Shown piece after piece: positions 16,591-26,416 of a DNA stretch of 64,000 nucleotides. Where the stretch lies: contig JAEZQY010000017.1 in NCBI GenBank assembly GCA_023441055.1, positions 62,001 to 126,000 on the forward strand, written 5' to 3'. The notes beneath the pieces are model-generated. The model was not told where the DNA came from. It saw nothing but the letters and a program-made list of their open reading frames with translations, and did not search any database. A program made the translations under genes and the position numbers. The stretch comes from Bacillota bacterium (GTDB lineage Bacteria; Bacillota; Bacilli; Paenibacillales; UBA4045). Every line of letters begins with the position of its first letter. Within the stretch, counting starts at the first letter, position 1.

Positions 16591-17877
16591 CTACTCTTGC
16601 GCGAGCAATGCGTCCATGCTGGCTGCAGCCTCGTCAAGCGCGTCACGCACATCGCGGCCATCCACGAAGATCGCCTTGAGCGCTTCGAAGTAGAGGCGCT
16701 CGATCTTGTTCCACTGCGGCAATGGCGGACGGTAGAAGGCATCATCGATGCCAGCCACATATGGTGCCATATAGCGATCACCGATCAGCGAGATCTGATC
16801 CCCTTGGAACGCCTCCATATTCGTCGGGAATAGGCCGGTCTGATCGTAGATCATCCGCTGCGTATCCCGCTGCAGCATGAAGCGAATGAACGTCCATGCC
16901 TCTTCTCGATAGCGGGTCCCCTTCGTGATCACCAGACTCTCTCCACCGATAATCGAACCATATTGTCCGTTAGCAGGGAATGGCGCAGGCAGCGTCGCTT
17001 CTAGCAGATCCACATTCAGCGCAGTCGTATTCAATAGGATGCTGTAGTACCACGGGCCCTCATCGATCATCAGCATATTCGTATCCTTATACAGGTCATT
17101 CCATAGATCACTGGTGCCATCTAGCATCCCTGGATTAATGATGCCCTCGTTATACAAGTCGAGCATCGTCTGTACGGCATTCACGCTGCTGTCGCTATTG
17201 AAGTACCCGCTCGTCCGCGTGAAGCCTTCATCGGCCAGCACGCCGCCCAATCCATGGAAGTACGGCAGGCTGCTCCAGAGCTCAAGCCCGATCATCCCGA
17301 TTACATAGCGGTGCTCACGTGCTGCCTCAATGATAGCGAGCAGGGAATCCGGCGATTCGCCTAAGCCCGCTTCATGAAGCAGCTTGCGATTATAGATGGC
17401 CGCCTTCGTGTTCATATTAAGCGGCAGACCGTATACACGACCGTTATATTGATTCGTATGCAGCATATGTCCTCGCTGCTCCGCGGCTACCTGATCATAA
17501 TCCGGCAGATTCTCTAGCGGCTCGAGCAGGCCATAGCTGGCGAACCGCGGAACCCAGCTGTAGTCCATGCGGATAACATCCGGCGTCTTCCCCGCAGATG
17601 CCCGCGCAATAATCGCGGATTGGTACTCCACATTCGAGCCCTGACGGATCGATTCAATGCGGATTGCCGGATACTCGCGCTCGAAGCTTGGAATAATGTC
17701 TTCCTCGAATACCCGAGTCTCCTCATCGCTGTAGGTATGCCACACCGTGATCGTCCTGATCGCTTCATCATCCAGCATCAGCACATCCTGCTCATCCACG
17801 ATGATGCCGGATCGCAGACAGCCTGCGCACACTATAATAATAAGCACAGCGATCATCATTGTGGCTATCAGTCTCAT
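16591..17877 (-). CDS. Second sugar-type solute-binding protein, paralogue of the operon's first
   Basis: 428-residue family 1 (sugar) extracellular binding protein. The N-terminal hydrophobic segment ends VCAGC, an imperfect lipobox, so anchoring is probable but not certain. It is clearly related to the binding protein at 24890-26176: both have WHTYSD near the mature N terminus, PLN-NTK about 110 residues later and a D-GPW--SIL motif. Its ATG overlaps the response-regulator stop by four bases, so it is translated with the kinase-regulator pair rather than with the permeases. It could be a second receptor for the importer or a sensory partner of the kinase. Confidence 0.9.
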   Translation of the reverse strand: MRLIATMMIAVLIIIVCAGCLRSGIIVDEQDVLMLDDEAIRTITVWHTYSDEETRVFEEDIIPSFEREYPAIRIESIRQGSNVEYQSAIIARASAGKTPDVIRMDYSWVPRFASYGLLEPLENLPDYDQVAAEQRGHMLHTNQYNGRVYGLPLNMNTKAAIYNRKLLHEAGLGESPDSLLAIIEAAREHRYVIGMIGLELWSSLPYFHGLGGVLADEGFTRTSGYFNSDSSVNAVQTMLDLYNEGIINPGMLDGTSDLWNDLYKDTNMLMIDEGPWYYSILLNTTALNVDLLEATLPAPFPANGQYGSIIGGESLVITKGTRYREEAWTFIRFMLQRDTQRMIYDQTGLFPTNMEAFQGDQISLIGDRYMAPYVAGIDDAFYRPPLPQWNKIERLYFEALKAIFVDGRDVRDALDEAAASMDALLAQE

Positions 17878-19448
17878 GATCTATCGCTCCCATCGCTAGG
17901 TGCTCTGCCCATCTGATGATAATCTCGATAATCTATCGGCGTTAAGCCGGTAATCTTCTTGAACAGCTTGCTGAAATACTTCACGTCATTAAAGCCCGCT
18001 TGCTCCGCCACCTCATAGACGCGCAGATCAGATTGAGCCAGCATATCCCGCGCCTTCTGAATACGTAGATCAATTAGGTAATCTATGAAATTCTGACCCA
18101 TCATCTTCTTGAATAGCAGGGAGAAGTAGTTTTTGCTCACATGCACATGATCGGCAACCTGCTGGAGCGTGACGGGCTCCAGATAATGCATCTGGATGTA
18201 AGCCAGCGCTTTATCTACCGGATTGCGCAGCTCCAACGCCTCGGGTCGAGCCATCGTCTGCCGTCCCAGTCCAGTGAATTGCTCAAGCAGTCGATCACCT
18301 AGGTCGGTCAGGCTCTCGGTCTCGAATAATCGCTCGAATGCCTCTACGAGCGCGAGCGAATCCACAGTATGCTTATATAGCATCGTCAGCGCTCTGCATG
18401 CCTCCTCCTTCAGCACACTGGGTGCAATGCCGCCATGCCGCCATGAAGCCGTCCACGTCCAGACCACTTCGACGAATTGCTCCTCGCTTACGATTAGCGG
18501 CTTCGGGAGCAGGCTCGGAAGATGACTCCCAGTGACAGCTTCACCCCTATGATCCTCATTCGCCATATAGATGCCCGCTCCTTCATAGAAGGCACGCCCG
18601 CAAGCTGCTCGACTCTTCTCATAGCTTGCGACAATCTCTTCAATCCCTCCGCCAATGTGGCAGCCGAATGTTAGATCAGCGCTAGTCTCACTCGCGAGCT
18701 GGTCATACAGGCTTTCTAACTGTCTCATGACCCCTTCAGAATCGGACTGGGCAGGAATGAGCGCGAACCATTCGCAGGCTTCCGTCGGCAGAGCAATACT
18801 GTCTGGCATCAGCCGGAAGAACGACTCCACGCATTGCTCAATCATAATGGATGTATATAGGAAGCCATGTGTCTCCTCCAGCTTCCGCACGCCGATGAGC
18901 TGTACATAGATGGCTGTATAGGAGACATTCAGCCAATCCGGGTAGCCCCCCGGAGGCAGAGCATCCTTCTTGCGGGCCAGCAATTGCTTCATCTCTCGCG
19001 CATAGCGAGTGCGCAAGCGCGCCTGTACATGCTCGCCTGCATCCGCCATCCGATTCTCCAGCTTAATCCCCTCAGTAATGAGCGCCGCGCACTTCTGCGC
19101 AGTAGCGAGCAGCTCCTCCGGCTCCAGCGTATGCTTCAGAATATAGTCAGCCACACCCAGCTTTAAGCCCTGATGCACATATTCGAAATCATTATAGCTG
19201 CTGACCAGAATAATCTGGATATGCGGGTCTAACGCCAGAGCGTGCTTCGAGAGCGTCAAGCCGTCCATGACGGGCATCTTGATATCGGTGATCAGAATGT
19301 CGACGGGATCCTGCTTCATATGCGCCAGCGCCTCCGCGCCATTGGCGTAATCCCCGACTACGACGAAGCCTTCCTTCTCCCAATCGACAGACGCCTTGAT
19401 GCCGAAGCGTATGACCGGCTCATCATCCACGATCAGAATTCTCAGCAT
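17874..19448 (-). CDS. Response regulator, YesN type (receiver plus AraC DNA-binding domain)
   Basis: 524 residues. The N-terminal receiver begins MLRILIVDDEPVIRFG and has the phospho-acceptor aspartate in DILITDIKMPVMDG. The long middle region has no recognised domain. The C-terminal two-helix-turn-helix AraC domain runs from about residue 415 (VTLQQVADHVHVSKNYFS ... LTPIDYRDY). Starts 26 bases inside the kinase gene, so the two are coupled. Expected to activate the glucan operon when phosphorylated. Confidence 0.93.
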   Translation of the reverse strand: MLRILIVDDEPVIRFGIKASVDWEKEGFVVVGDYANGAEALAHMKQDPVDILITDIKMPVMDGLTLSKHALALDPHIQIILVSSYNDFEYVHQGLKLGVADYILKHTLEPEELLATAQKCAALITEGIKLENRMADAGEHVQARLRTRYAREMKQLLARKKDALPPGGYPDWLNVSYTAIYVQLIGVRKLEETHGFLYTSIMIEQCVESFFRLMPDSIALPTEACEWFALIPAQSDSEGVMRQLESLYDQLASETSADLTFGCHIGGGIEEIVASYEKSRAACGRAFYEGAGIYMANEDHRGEAVTGSHLPSLLPKPLIVSEEQFVEVVWTWTASWRHGGIAPSVLKEEACRALTMLYKHTVDSLALVEAFERLFETESLTDLGDRLLEQFTGLGRQTMARPEALELRNPVDKALAYIQMHYLEPVTLQQVADHVHVSKNYFSLLFKKMMGQNFIDYLIDLRIQKARDMLAQSDLRVYEVAEQAGFNDVKYFSKLFKKITGLTPIDYRDYHQMGRAPSDGSDRS

Positions 19449-21252
19449 GCAGATCCCCTCCCTGCGCGTCCGTTCTCGAGATCAACAACTTACGAATCAG
19501 AGTCCCTGCACCCTCATGACGGACGAACTCGACCTTCGAGCCGTGATCATAATAGAGCGCGATACTCTCAAGCACATGCTGGAGACCGATGCCGGTCTGC
19601 CCGGCCTCCACCGCCTCTTGAACCGTCCCATTCGCCAGCGCCGAATCAGCATCCAGACCAATTCCATCGTCCTTGACTGTAATCAGTACAGCCGCATCCA
19701 TCCGCTCTATGCGGATCTCGATTCGGCCTGGCACTCCCTTCGGAACAATACCATGGAATACGGCATTCTCAACGAGCGGCTGAATCAGCATCTGCGGAAT
19801 ACGGAAATCAGCCGCACGCGGATCCAGTACAATCTCCAGCTGGAAGGTGTTATGATAGCGCAGCTCCAGAATCGCCATGTACTTGGCAATGATATCGAGC
19901 TCCTCCTGAATCGCGATGAAGGTGCCCTTCTTCCCCATATTCGCTTCCAGCAATCGGATCAAGGCAGACATCCCTTCATACGCCTTATCCGATCGGTCAT
20001 ACTTGATCAGCCAGCGCAGCGTGCTCAGCGTATTGAACAGGAAGTGCGGATTAATCCGATGCTTCACCGCGCGAATCTCGGCCTCCTGCTTCTGACGCTG
20101 CTCCGATGCCACCTGCGCCATGAGCCGATCAATGTCTGCGATCATGCGGTTGAACTGATGACTCATGAGTCCGAGCTCATCGCCGGAATGAATATGCGTC
20201 CGCACGGATAGGTCGCCCTGCTGAACCAGCTTCATCTGCGAAGTCAGCTGCTTGATCGGACGCGTCACTCGGCTGGCAATAATCAGACCAATCATGATCC
20301 CCACGAATGTAAAAATAATAAAGGACAGCAGAATAGTTGAATGCAGCGAATCCAGCCGATCCGTAATCTCATGGATCGGGACCGTTCCGACGATAAGCCA
20401 GCCATTACTCAGCCGCTGCTTTACACCGTAATAAGGGATGTCATCCTGCATATATTCAAACTCCGCCTTGTTGTGGCCGATAATATTGCTGAGCAGATCT
20501 GCATTGTCCACGACCTGATGAATCCGCTCCGTCTCCGGCGCGATCATGATGCGGCCTTCCTCATTCACCACGATGAATCCGCCGGTCTGTCCCAGCTTCA
20601 TCCGCTCGATTGTATCGATAATTTTGCGACCATTCAGATTCACGAGCACATACCCGATATTCTCCATCGAATCGAAATCCTTCAACACGCGGGCAATCGG
20701 CAGGACGAGCTCCATATTATCGCCGCCGCCGCTGAACTGATCCTCCTGCAAGCCTAACCATACTAGACCGCCATCGAGCTCCACCGCCGCTTGCGCCCAA
20801 CTGAGCGCATCCAGGTCATAGCGGCTTAGCTTCACCTTGGAGAACGTCCCGCTCCCCCAGCTGTTATTATCCGGCTTGAGCACGTAGACAATATTGACGA
20901 ACGAACTGGTGTACACCAGATTATTCAAGAAGCTGCGCAGCTGCTCATCCCGCTCACGCCATTGCGTCAGATCCTTATCCGGATCCGCGTCGCTGATCAC
21001 GAATTCCTGGATGCTCAGATCACCGAAGATGAGATCCGATATATCACTTCCCGCATTCAACATGAAGGATATGGAATCCGCCGCTTGCTTGGCAATCTGA
21101 ATGGAAGCCTCTCGGACATTGTCCTTGACCGTACTGGTAGAGACGATATAGAAGGATGCGCTCGTGAACACAGCCGGGATCAAGATGACGATGACGAACG
21201 CGGAAATCATCTTAGCGGCGAATCGGTTGAATAGTCTAAGGGAGCCGAACAT
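19423..21252 (-). CDS. Sensor histidine kinase, YesM/LytS type
   Basis: 609 residues from ATG 21252 (AGAGGA site five bases upstream). Layout: membrane segment at 15-36, a large extracytoplasmic cache-like sensor (about 37-303), second membrane segment at 306-328, HAMP domain (TRPIKQLTSQMKLVQQGDLS), then His_kinase with HRINPHFLFNTLSTLRW at 398-414, and a HATPase domain ending in DDGIGL and GTGIGLQHV-like glycine boxes. Likely senses extracellular oligosaccharide, perhaps through a binding protein, and phosphorylates the AraC-type regulator encoded next. Confidence 0.93.
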   Translation of the reverse strand: MFGSLRLFNRFAAKMISAFVIVILIPAVFTSASFYIVSTSTVKDNVREASIQIAKQAADSISFMLNAGSDISDLIFGDLSIQEFVISDADPDKDLTQWRERDEQLRSFLNNLVYTSSFVNIVYVLKPDNNSWGSGTFSKVKLSRYDLDALSWAQAAVELDGGLVWLGLQEDQFSGGGDNMELVLPIARVLKDFDSMENIGYVLVNLNGRKIIDTIERMKLGQTGGFIVVNEEGRIMIAPETERIHQVVDNADLLSNIIGHNKAEFEYMQDDIPYYGVKQRLSNGWLIVGTVPIHEITDRLDSLHSTILLSFIIFTFVGIMIGLIIASRVTRPIKQLTSQMKLVQQGDLSVRTHIHSGDELGLMSHQFNRMIADIDRLMAQVASEQRQKQEAEIRAVKHRINPHFLFNTLSTLRWLIKYDRSDKAYEGMSALIRLLEANMGKKGTFIAIQEELDIIAKYMAILELRYHNTFQLEIVLDPRAADFRIPQMLIQPLVENAVFHGIVPKGVPGRIEIRIERMDAAVLITVKDDGIGLDADSALANGTVQEAVEAGQTGIGLQHVLESIALYYDHGSKVEFVRHEGAGTLIRKLLISRTDAQGGDLHAENSDRG

Positions 21253-21271
21253 AGCAGTCCTCTTCTTCCAG

Positions 21272-23038
21272 TTAATTCTTGTATTCCATAACAACCATAT
21301 CCCAAACCTGCAGCTTCGGCAACGTAAAGTTTAAAGCGCTTCCATCTTGCTTGAATGCCAGCTCTACCGTTGAGCCTAGATTGAATTCCGGGCTAGCCAT
21401 CCATACGCGAGACACCTTGCGACTTGTCTCAACCGTCAGTTCGATCTGCTCGATTAGCCTCGGCATCGCCTGAGTTGCGTCTGCATCATTCCAGTTCATA
21501 TGCACCGCATCGCTGAAATTTATCAGATGAACAATGTCCATCCGCCCTTTGCGCTTAACCAGTGTCCACACCTTGCCTTGCTCCATCGTCTGGGAAAGCT
21601 GGATCCTCGGCGAGGATATCTCCAGCTCCTCCGTCATGTCCAGTCCATCGCGAAGCACATTCTGATAGGCGGTCAAGAAGTCATAATAGGTGATCAGCTG
21701 CTGCTCCAGCGCGTCTGGAATCGTAAGCCTGCGATGTGGAAAATACTCCTTAGCCAGCATATGCTCGCCCAGCTCCAGATGAGCAGCGCCGAGTGCGAAC
21801 ATGACCGCATTGGTCATCAAGATGCCCGGCGCGTTGAAGGCTCCGCCGCGATCGGTATGATTATAATTCATATACGCGGCGAAAACCGTATTCAGCGCCC
21901 CCTGACTGAATCGCTCATTCTGATTCACGATATCCTGCAGATGCCGATAGCTTGGATGACCGGCCCATACCTCTGTATAGAGAAATTTCACTGGGGACCT
22001 GGCAATGTAAGGCTGCGCGTATTGCCCCACCGCATTCATAACAAGCTCAATGCCTAGCTCTTGATGCGCAGCCTCCAGCATCGGTGCATAGCTGCCAGCC
22101 AGATCCACACGCTCACCGCTGGAGTTCCATAGCGTGCCACGATCACCGAGCTGATCTACATGCCAGCCGTCGAAGGCCAGATGCTCGAACACCGTCTTCT
22201 CAGCTGCCAAGAGATAGCGTTGCCACGCCTCATTCGAAGGATCCAGCAGAACAATATCGCTCGCCCATGAGGAAGGGAGCGGATGATGATCCGGATTCCC
22301 GCCGAGCGGATCCTGGAACAGCCCCCACTCCCGCAGCTGAACGCCATCTTGCTCCGCTGTCTCATAGGCGCCGAACAGCAGGTTATAATTCATCGCCTTC
22401 ATCCCCTTGCTGTGTACAAGGTCAATATAGCGCTCTACTGTATCTAGCGACACGACACGATTGGCAATATCCGGCCACTGCGCCGCAGGCGCGCCGTCAA
22501 TCAGCTTCAGCGGTCTATGATGCTTCCATTGCCAATCATAGAATTGAATGCCGTTAATCCGGAACCGGGTAAGGCGCTCAATCACAGCCTCCTGCTCGGA
22601 TTGCGTCATGACGCCGAAGTCTGCCAGATAGCCATAGCGCGGGAACTTGCCCCAATCCGAGGAGACATCGACCGCGATGTTCATGTGATCGACATAAGAC
22701 CCGCTCTGCTCCAGCACGATCTCGGTCATATACCCTTTGTAATCCTCAGCAGGCGGCTGCCAGCTCCAGGCGAGCTCAGGTTCACCGCGCCATGCCAGCT
22801 TCTCCGACTGGACCAGCTGATTCAGATGCTTATAGCGCACATGCAGGGTACCGCCCTGGCCGCCTTCTTGCAGCTGAAGCTTATAATGAACCTGCTCGCC
22901 TGGCGCGTAGCGGGCGCGATCGGTGTTGATAGCGACTAGCCGATCATGATGCTCTATTTTGTCCAGAGGAATATCGGTCTTGCCTGTACATGCACTCATC
23001 AGGAGCACAGCTAGCAGGAGCGGCGCAAGTCGCCTCAC
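21272..23038 (-). CDS. GH66 glycoside hydrolase lipoprotein (dextranase-like)
   Basis: 588 residues with a lipoprotein signal ending LMSAC at Cys17. The catalytic pieces match family GH66 (dextranases and cycloisomaltooligosaccharide glucanotransferases): the nucleophile Asp295 in FDGWHVDQLGDRG and the acid/base Glu356 in FLYTEVWAG, 61 residues apart, close to the spacing known in the family. An N-terminal beta domain (about 30-125) and a C-terminal beta domain flank the barrel. Probably anchored outside the membrane and cutting alpha-1,6-glucan for the neighbouring importer. Whether it hydrolyses or cyclises cannot be told. Its ATG overlaps the permease stop by four bases. Confidence 0.88.
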   Translation of the reverse strand: MRRLAPLLLAVLLMSACTGKTDIPLDKIEHHDRLVAINTDRARYAPGEQVHYKLQLQEGGQGGTLHVRYKHLNQLVQSEKLAWRGEPELAWSWQPPAEDYKGYMTEIVLEQSGSYVDHMNIAVDVSSDWGKFPRYGYLADFGVMTQSEQEAVIERLTRFRINGIQFYDWQWKHHRPLKLIDGAPAAQWPDIANRVVSLDTVERYIDLVHSKGMKAMNYNLLFGAYETAEQDGVQLREWGLFQDPLGGNPDHHPLPSSWASDIVLLDPSNEAWQRYLLAAEKTVFEHLAFDGWHVDQLGDRGTLWNSSGERVDLAGSYAPMLEAAHQELGIELVMNAVGQYAQPYIARSPVKFLYTEVWAGHPSYRHLQDIVNQNERFSQGALNTVFAAYMNYNHTDRGGAFNAPGILMTNAVMFALGAAHLELGEHMLAKEYFPHRRLTIPDALEQQLITYYDFLTAYQNVLRDGLDMTEELEISSPRIQLSQTMEQGKVWTLVKRKGRMDIVHLINFSDAVHMNWNDADATQAMPRLIEQIELTVETSRKVSRVWMASPEFNLGSTVELAFKQDGSALNFTLPKLQVWDMVVMEYKN

Positions 23039-23868
23039 CCCTTCACACCGCCCTCATTGAAGCCGGACTGTACGAATTTCTTCTGGAAGAGGATGTACAG
23101 CAGCATGACCGGCAGCAGCGCAATCATCGATGCCGCGAAGATCTGGCCATAATTCGTTGCATACTTATCGTTGAACATCAGGATTGCAATCGGCAGTGTA
23201 CGCAGCGACTCGCTCTTGATCAGGGTGAGCGCCATAAAGTACTCCTCCCATGTGCCCTGGAAGATGAAGATGGCCAGCGTACCCATGGCCGGCAGCGATT
23301 GCGGCAGATAGATGTTCCAGAACACGCGCCAGTTGCCGCCGCCGTCGATCAGAACGGATTCCTCCAGCTCCTTCGGGATACTCTCGAAGAACCCGCGAAG
23401 GAAGAACAAGTTACCGACTACCCCGCCCGCTACATACACCAGCCACAGGCCAGCATAGGAGTTTACCAGGCCCAGATTCTTCACGATGACGAAGATCGGA
23501 ATAATATTGATAACCCCTGGTATGAACAGCGTGAGCAGGAAGATTCGGAAGATCAGCTCCTTGCCGGGAAAGGTGAATCTCGCGAAGCCATACGCGGTAA
23601 TCGCGCCGAGGAACATCGAACCGGCCATCGCTACGGAGGTCACAATTGCACTGTTCATGAAGTATCGAATGAAGTTATTCTTCTGTAGAACAATGATGTA
23701 ATTCTTGATATTCGGCGTGACACTGAACACCTCATGAGGCTTCGGCAGCGTATTCGTACCGAGGAAGAAGGTTGTCAGAATCATATAGATGAATGGGAAG
23801 ATGAACAGCAGCGCGCCGAAGATAATAATGGCATACACGACAATTTGTTGAATAGGTGATGTCCTCAT
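23035..23868 (-). CDS. Sugar ABC transporter permease, MalG type
   Basis: 277-residue inner-membrane permease with about six membrane segments. The EAA loop, which contacts the ATPase, is at about residue 185 (ELEESVLIDGGGNWRVFWNIYLPQ). Ten bases after the partner permease, with a TAGGAGG site that includes the partner's stop codon. No ATPase gene is in the operon, so a shared MsmX/MsmK-type ATPase elsewhere is expected. Confidence 0.93.
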   Translation of the reverse strand: MRTSPIQQIVVYAIIIFGALLFIFPFIYMILTTFFLGTNTLPKPHEVFSVTPNIKNYIIVLQKNNFIRYFMNSAIVTSVAMAGSMFLGAITAYGFARFTFPGKELIFRIFLLTLFIPGVINIIPIFVIVKNLGLVNSYAGLWLVYVAGGVVGNLFFLRGFFESIPKELEESVLIDGGGNWRVFWNIYLPQSLPAMGTLAIFIFQGTWEEYFMALTLIKSESLRTLPIAILMFNDKYATNYGQIFAASMIALLPVMLLYILFQKKFVQSGFNEGGVKG

Positions 23869-23878
23869 GCTACGCCTC

Positions 23879-24790
23879 CTAGAACATTCTCTGTCTGCCG
23901 AATTTTTTCATCTGTGTGAACGTCAGCAGGAAGACCATAATCCCCATCATGAAGCCCATCGCGGAAGCCTGCCCGAACTTCATCTGCTCGAAGGCCTGGA
24001 TATAGATTAAGCTTGGAATAACCTGTGTCTGATCCATCGGTCCGCCCTTCGTTAAGAAGTAAACCTGCGGGAAGAAACCGAATGCCCCGTTCACCAGATT
24101 GATCAGGACGAATACCGTAATTGGGCCCAGCACCGGAATTGTAATCTGCCAGAACTTCTGGGTGAAGTTGGCTCCATCCATCTCGGCCGCCTCATACAGA
24201 TCCTTCGGTATCCCTTGCAGCGCCGCCAGATAAATCACGACACCCCACCCGACCGTCTTCCAGATGTGGAACATCCAGATCATGACCATCGCTGACCAGT
24301 AATTACTTCGCCATGAGATGGGCTCGGAGAGAATGCCCAGCTGCTTATGGAGAATAAAGTTCACCACGCCGCCATCGCCGTCAGCGAATAGATACTTGAA
24401 CAGCAGCGCGACAATAATCCAAGACGTAACAATCGGCAAATAATAGATCGTCCGGAACGTCATCTTGAACTTTACAAATTTCGAATTGATTAACACCGCG
24501 AAGAATAAAGCCAGGAACCAATTAATCGGTACGGTCGCTGCCACGTTCAAGAACGTATTGCGAAGCGCGACGAGGAATTTCCGATTCGGGTCCTCGAATA
24601 CCTTACGGTAATTCTCAAATCCTATCCAGTCATTAATCGCATTAGGCATGATACTGAAATCCTGAAAGCTGATCAGGACATTCTTAATCATCGGATAGAT
24701 AACGAAGATCGCTGTGCCTGCTATGCCGATGAATACATAAGGGAAGACAGCCGACCATTGCCTCAGTCCGAGCTTCCATCGATTCGCCAT
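23879..24790 (-). CDS. Sugar ABC transporter permease, MalF type
   Basis: 303-residue inner-membrane permease with about six membrane segments. The EAA loop is near residue 205 (DLYEAAEMDGANFTQKFWQITIP). Pairs with the next gene to form the importer channel. Separated from the binding-protein gene by 99 bases that hold a strong hairpin. Confidence 0.93.
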   Translation of the reverse strand: MANRWKLGLRQWSAVFPYVFIGIAGTAIFVIYPMIKNVLISFQDFSIMPNAINDWIGFENYRKVFEDPNRKFLVALRNTFLNVAATVPINWFLALFFAVLINSKFVKFKMTFRTIYYLPIVTSWIIVALLFKYLFADGDGGVVNFILHKQLGILSEPISWRSNYWSAMVMIWMFHIWKTVGWGVVIYLAALQGIPKDLYEAAEMDGANFTQKFWQITIPVLGPITVFVLINLVNGAFGFFPQVYFLTKGGPMDQTQVIPSLIYIQAFEQMKFGQASAMGFMMGIMVFLLTFTQMKKFGRQRMF

Positions 24791-24822
24791 CTCGCACTCC
24801 TCCTATCTGTGAATAGCATGAA

Positions 24823-24863
24823 GGCTACTTCACAGGGCCCAGCTAGGCCCTAGTGAAGTAGCC
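24823..24863 (-). promoter_or_regulatory. Intercistronic hairpin after the binding-protein gene
   Basis: GGCTACTTCAC / GTGAAGTAGCC with inner AGGGCC/GGCCCT pairing gives a stem of about 17 bp without a T-run. Hairpins in this position commonly stabilise the upstream binding-protein message or cause partial termination, giving excess binding protein over permeases. Confidence 0.75.
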
Positions 24864-24889
24864 GCTATATGCAGGGTGCTGTGTCTCGC

Positions 24890-26176
24890 TTAAGGCAGCA
24901 CTGCTGTGATCTGCTTGGCAGCCTCATCAAGCGCTTCCTTCGCAGTCATCTCACCGCGAATCGCCTTCTCGAACTGCAGGTTGAAGATCGACTCAAGCTC
25001 ACCCCATTGTGGAATTGGCGTACGCGGCAGAGCAGTCTCCAATTGCGTTACGTATTCCGCAATGTATGGCACATCCTCAACTTTAATCGCTTCGGCCGCT
25101 GCCTTGTTCGTTGGCACCATGCCCGCTTCGACCATCATCAGCTGTGGCTCCTCCGTCAACATCCATTGCGCGAATGTCCATGCCGCCTCGGGATTCTTAG
25201 CGCCTTGGAAGATGACCAGATTCTCTCCGCCCACGACAGACCGGCTGCCGCCAGCGCCTGAAGGTATCAGACCGCGGATGATCTTCTCATTCGGATCGAA
25301 GCCAGTATTGGCAATCTCAGTCTCATCGTGCAGGATGCTGAAGAACCATGGACCATCATCGATCATCGCGTACTCACCAGTCTTGATGCCATCCCAAGTG
25401 CCAGGCTCTCCGCCCAGAATCGACGGTACAACCAGGCCGTTCTTATTCCAATCGATAATCGTTTCGAGCGCCTTCACGCTGGCATCACTGTTCAGGTAGC
25501 CGTTCACCTCAGTGAAGTCATCATTCGTGATCGAGCCGCCTAGACTCCAGAAGTAGGGCAGGATCGACCATGCGCCTGCGCCGCTGATGCCGATGCCGTA
25601 CTTGCCCTTCGCCTTAAGCGCCTCAGCAGCTGCTACCAGCTCGTCGATCGTCTTCGGCGGAGCGGACAGCCCGATCTCAGCCAGCGAGTCCTTATTATAG
25701 ATCGCAATCTTGGTGTTCGTATTCAGCGGCAGTCCATAATAGTTGCCCTCGAATATGTTGGTGGACAGCGAGCCCTCGAACACACTGCTCTGCACCGCAT
25801 CGAAGCCCGGCATCTCGCTCAGATTGAGCAGCGCTCCCTGAGAGGCGAATTCCGGCACCCAGATAATATCCATCCGCATTAGATCCGGTGTTGCTTCACC
25901 CGCAACCCCAGCGATGACCTGCTGCTTCAACCCTTCATAAGGCATCCGCGTCAGCTTCAGCTCGATATTCGAATGCGATTTCTCGAATGCCGGCTTGACC
26001 TTCTCAACGAGAATTTTCTCCTCTGTGTCACTGTACGTATGCCAGAATTCAATCGTAACCTTCTTGCCTGAGGACGAACCGCTACCGCCGGAGCTGCCTC
26101 CGTTGCCGCATGCTGCAATCATCAGCACCAGGACCAGCGCCATTGCCCCCGCTAACAGCTTCTTGCTTCTTGTCAT
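24890..26176 (-). CDS. Sugar ABC transporter solute-binding lipoprotein
   Basis: 428-residue family 1 extracellular binding protein. Signal peptide ends MIAAC at Cys23 followed by a Gly/Ser linker, a clear lipoprotein. The mature part starts VTIEFWHTYSDTEEK. First gene of the operon binding protein - permease - permease - GH66 - kinase - regulator - second binding protein. The GH66 neighbour suggests isomalto-oligosaccharides or other dextran fragments as cargo. A cre site lies about 61 bases upstream of the start. Confidence 0.93.
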   Translation of the reverse strand: MTRSKKLLAGAMALVLVLMIAACGNGGSSGGSGSSSGKKVTIEFWHTYSDTEEKILVEKVKPAFEKSHSNIELKLTRMPYEGLKQQVIAGVAGEATPDLMRMDIIWVPEFASQGALLNLSEMPGFDAVQSSVFEGSLSTNIFEGNYYGLPLNTNTKIAIYNKDSLAEIGLSAPPKTIDELVAAAEALKAKGKYGIGISGAGAWSILPYFWSLGGSITNDDFTEVNGYLNSDASVKALETIIDWNKNGLVVPSILGGEPGTWDGIKTGEYAMIDDGPWFFSILHDETEIANTGFDPNEKIIRGLIPSGAGGSRSVVGGENLVIFQGAKNPEAAWTFAQWMLTEEPQLMMVEAGMVPTNKAAAEAIKVEDVPYIAEYVTQLETALPRTPIPQWGELESIFNLQFEKAIRGEMTAKEALDEAAKQITAVLP

Positions 26177-26236
26177 CTGTCTATCCCCTTCCTAATATGG
26201 AATTACCTCTACAGTATGAAGGATGTGGAAGGGGTC

Positions 26237-26250
26237 AGTAACCGCTTACA
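26237..26250 (-). promoter_or_regulatory. cre (CcpA) site of the glucan operon
   Basis: Minus strand TGTAAGCGGTTACT fits the cre consensus TGNAANCGNWNNCW at every fixed position. It is placed to give carbon catabolite control of the operon that starts at 26176. Confidence 0.75.
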
Positions 26251-26416
26251 ATATGATCTTGGTGTGTTATTTTTTGAATTGAAGGAGGATGATGGTGTCC
26301 GATTTCACTATGGTGTATATTATTACGATTATGGGATGAGGTAACCTCATTTAGTGGCGCCAGAACTCACTATCCGCGCTCCACGCAGCATCATAGCTCA
26401 TTTAGTTAATAAGGCT

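Noticed and set aside
19396..20211. 271-codon plus-strand open frame opposite the histidine kinase
   Set aside because: Lies wholly within the kinase gene and the start of the regulator, with no ribosome site or recognisable domain.
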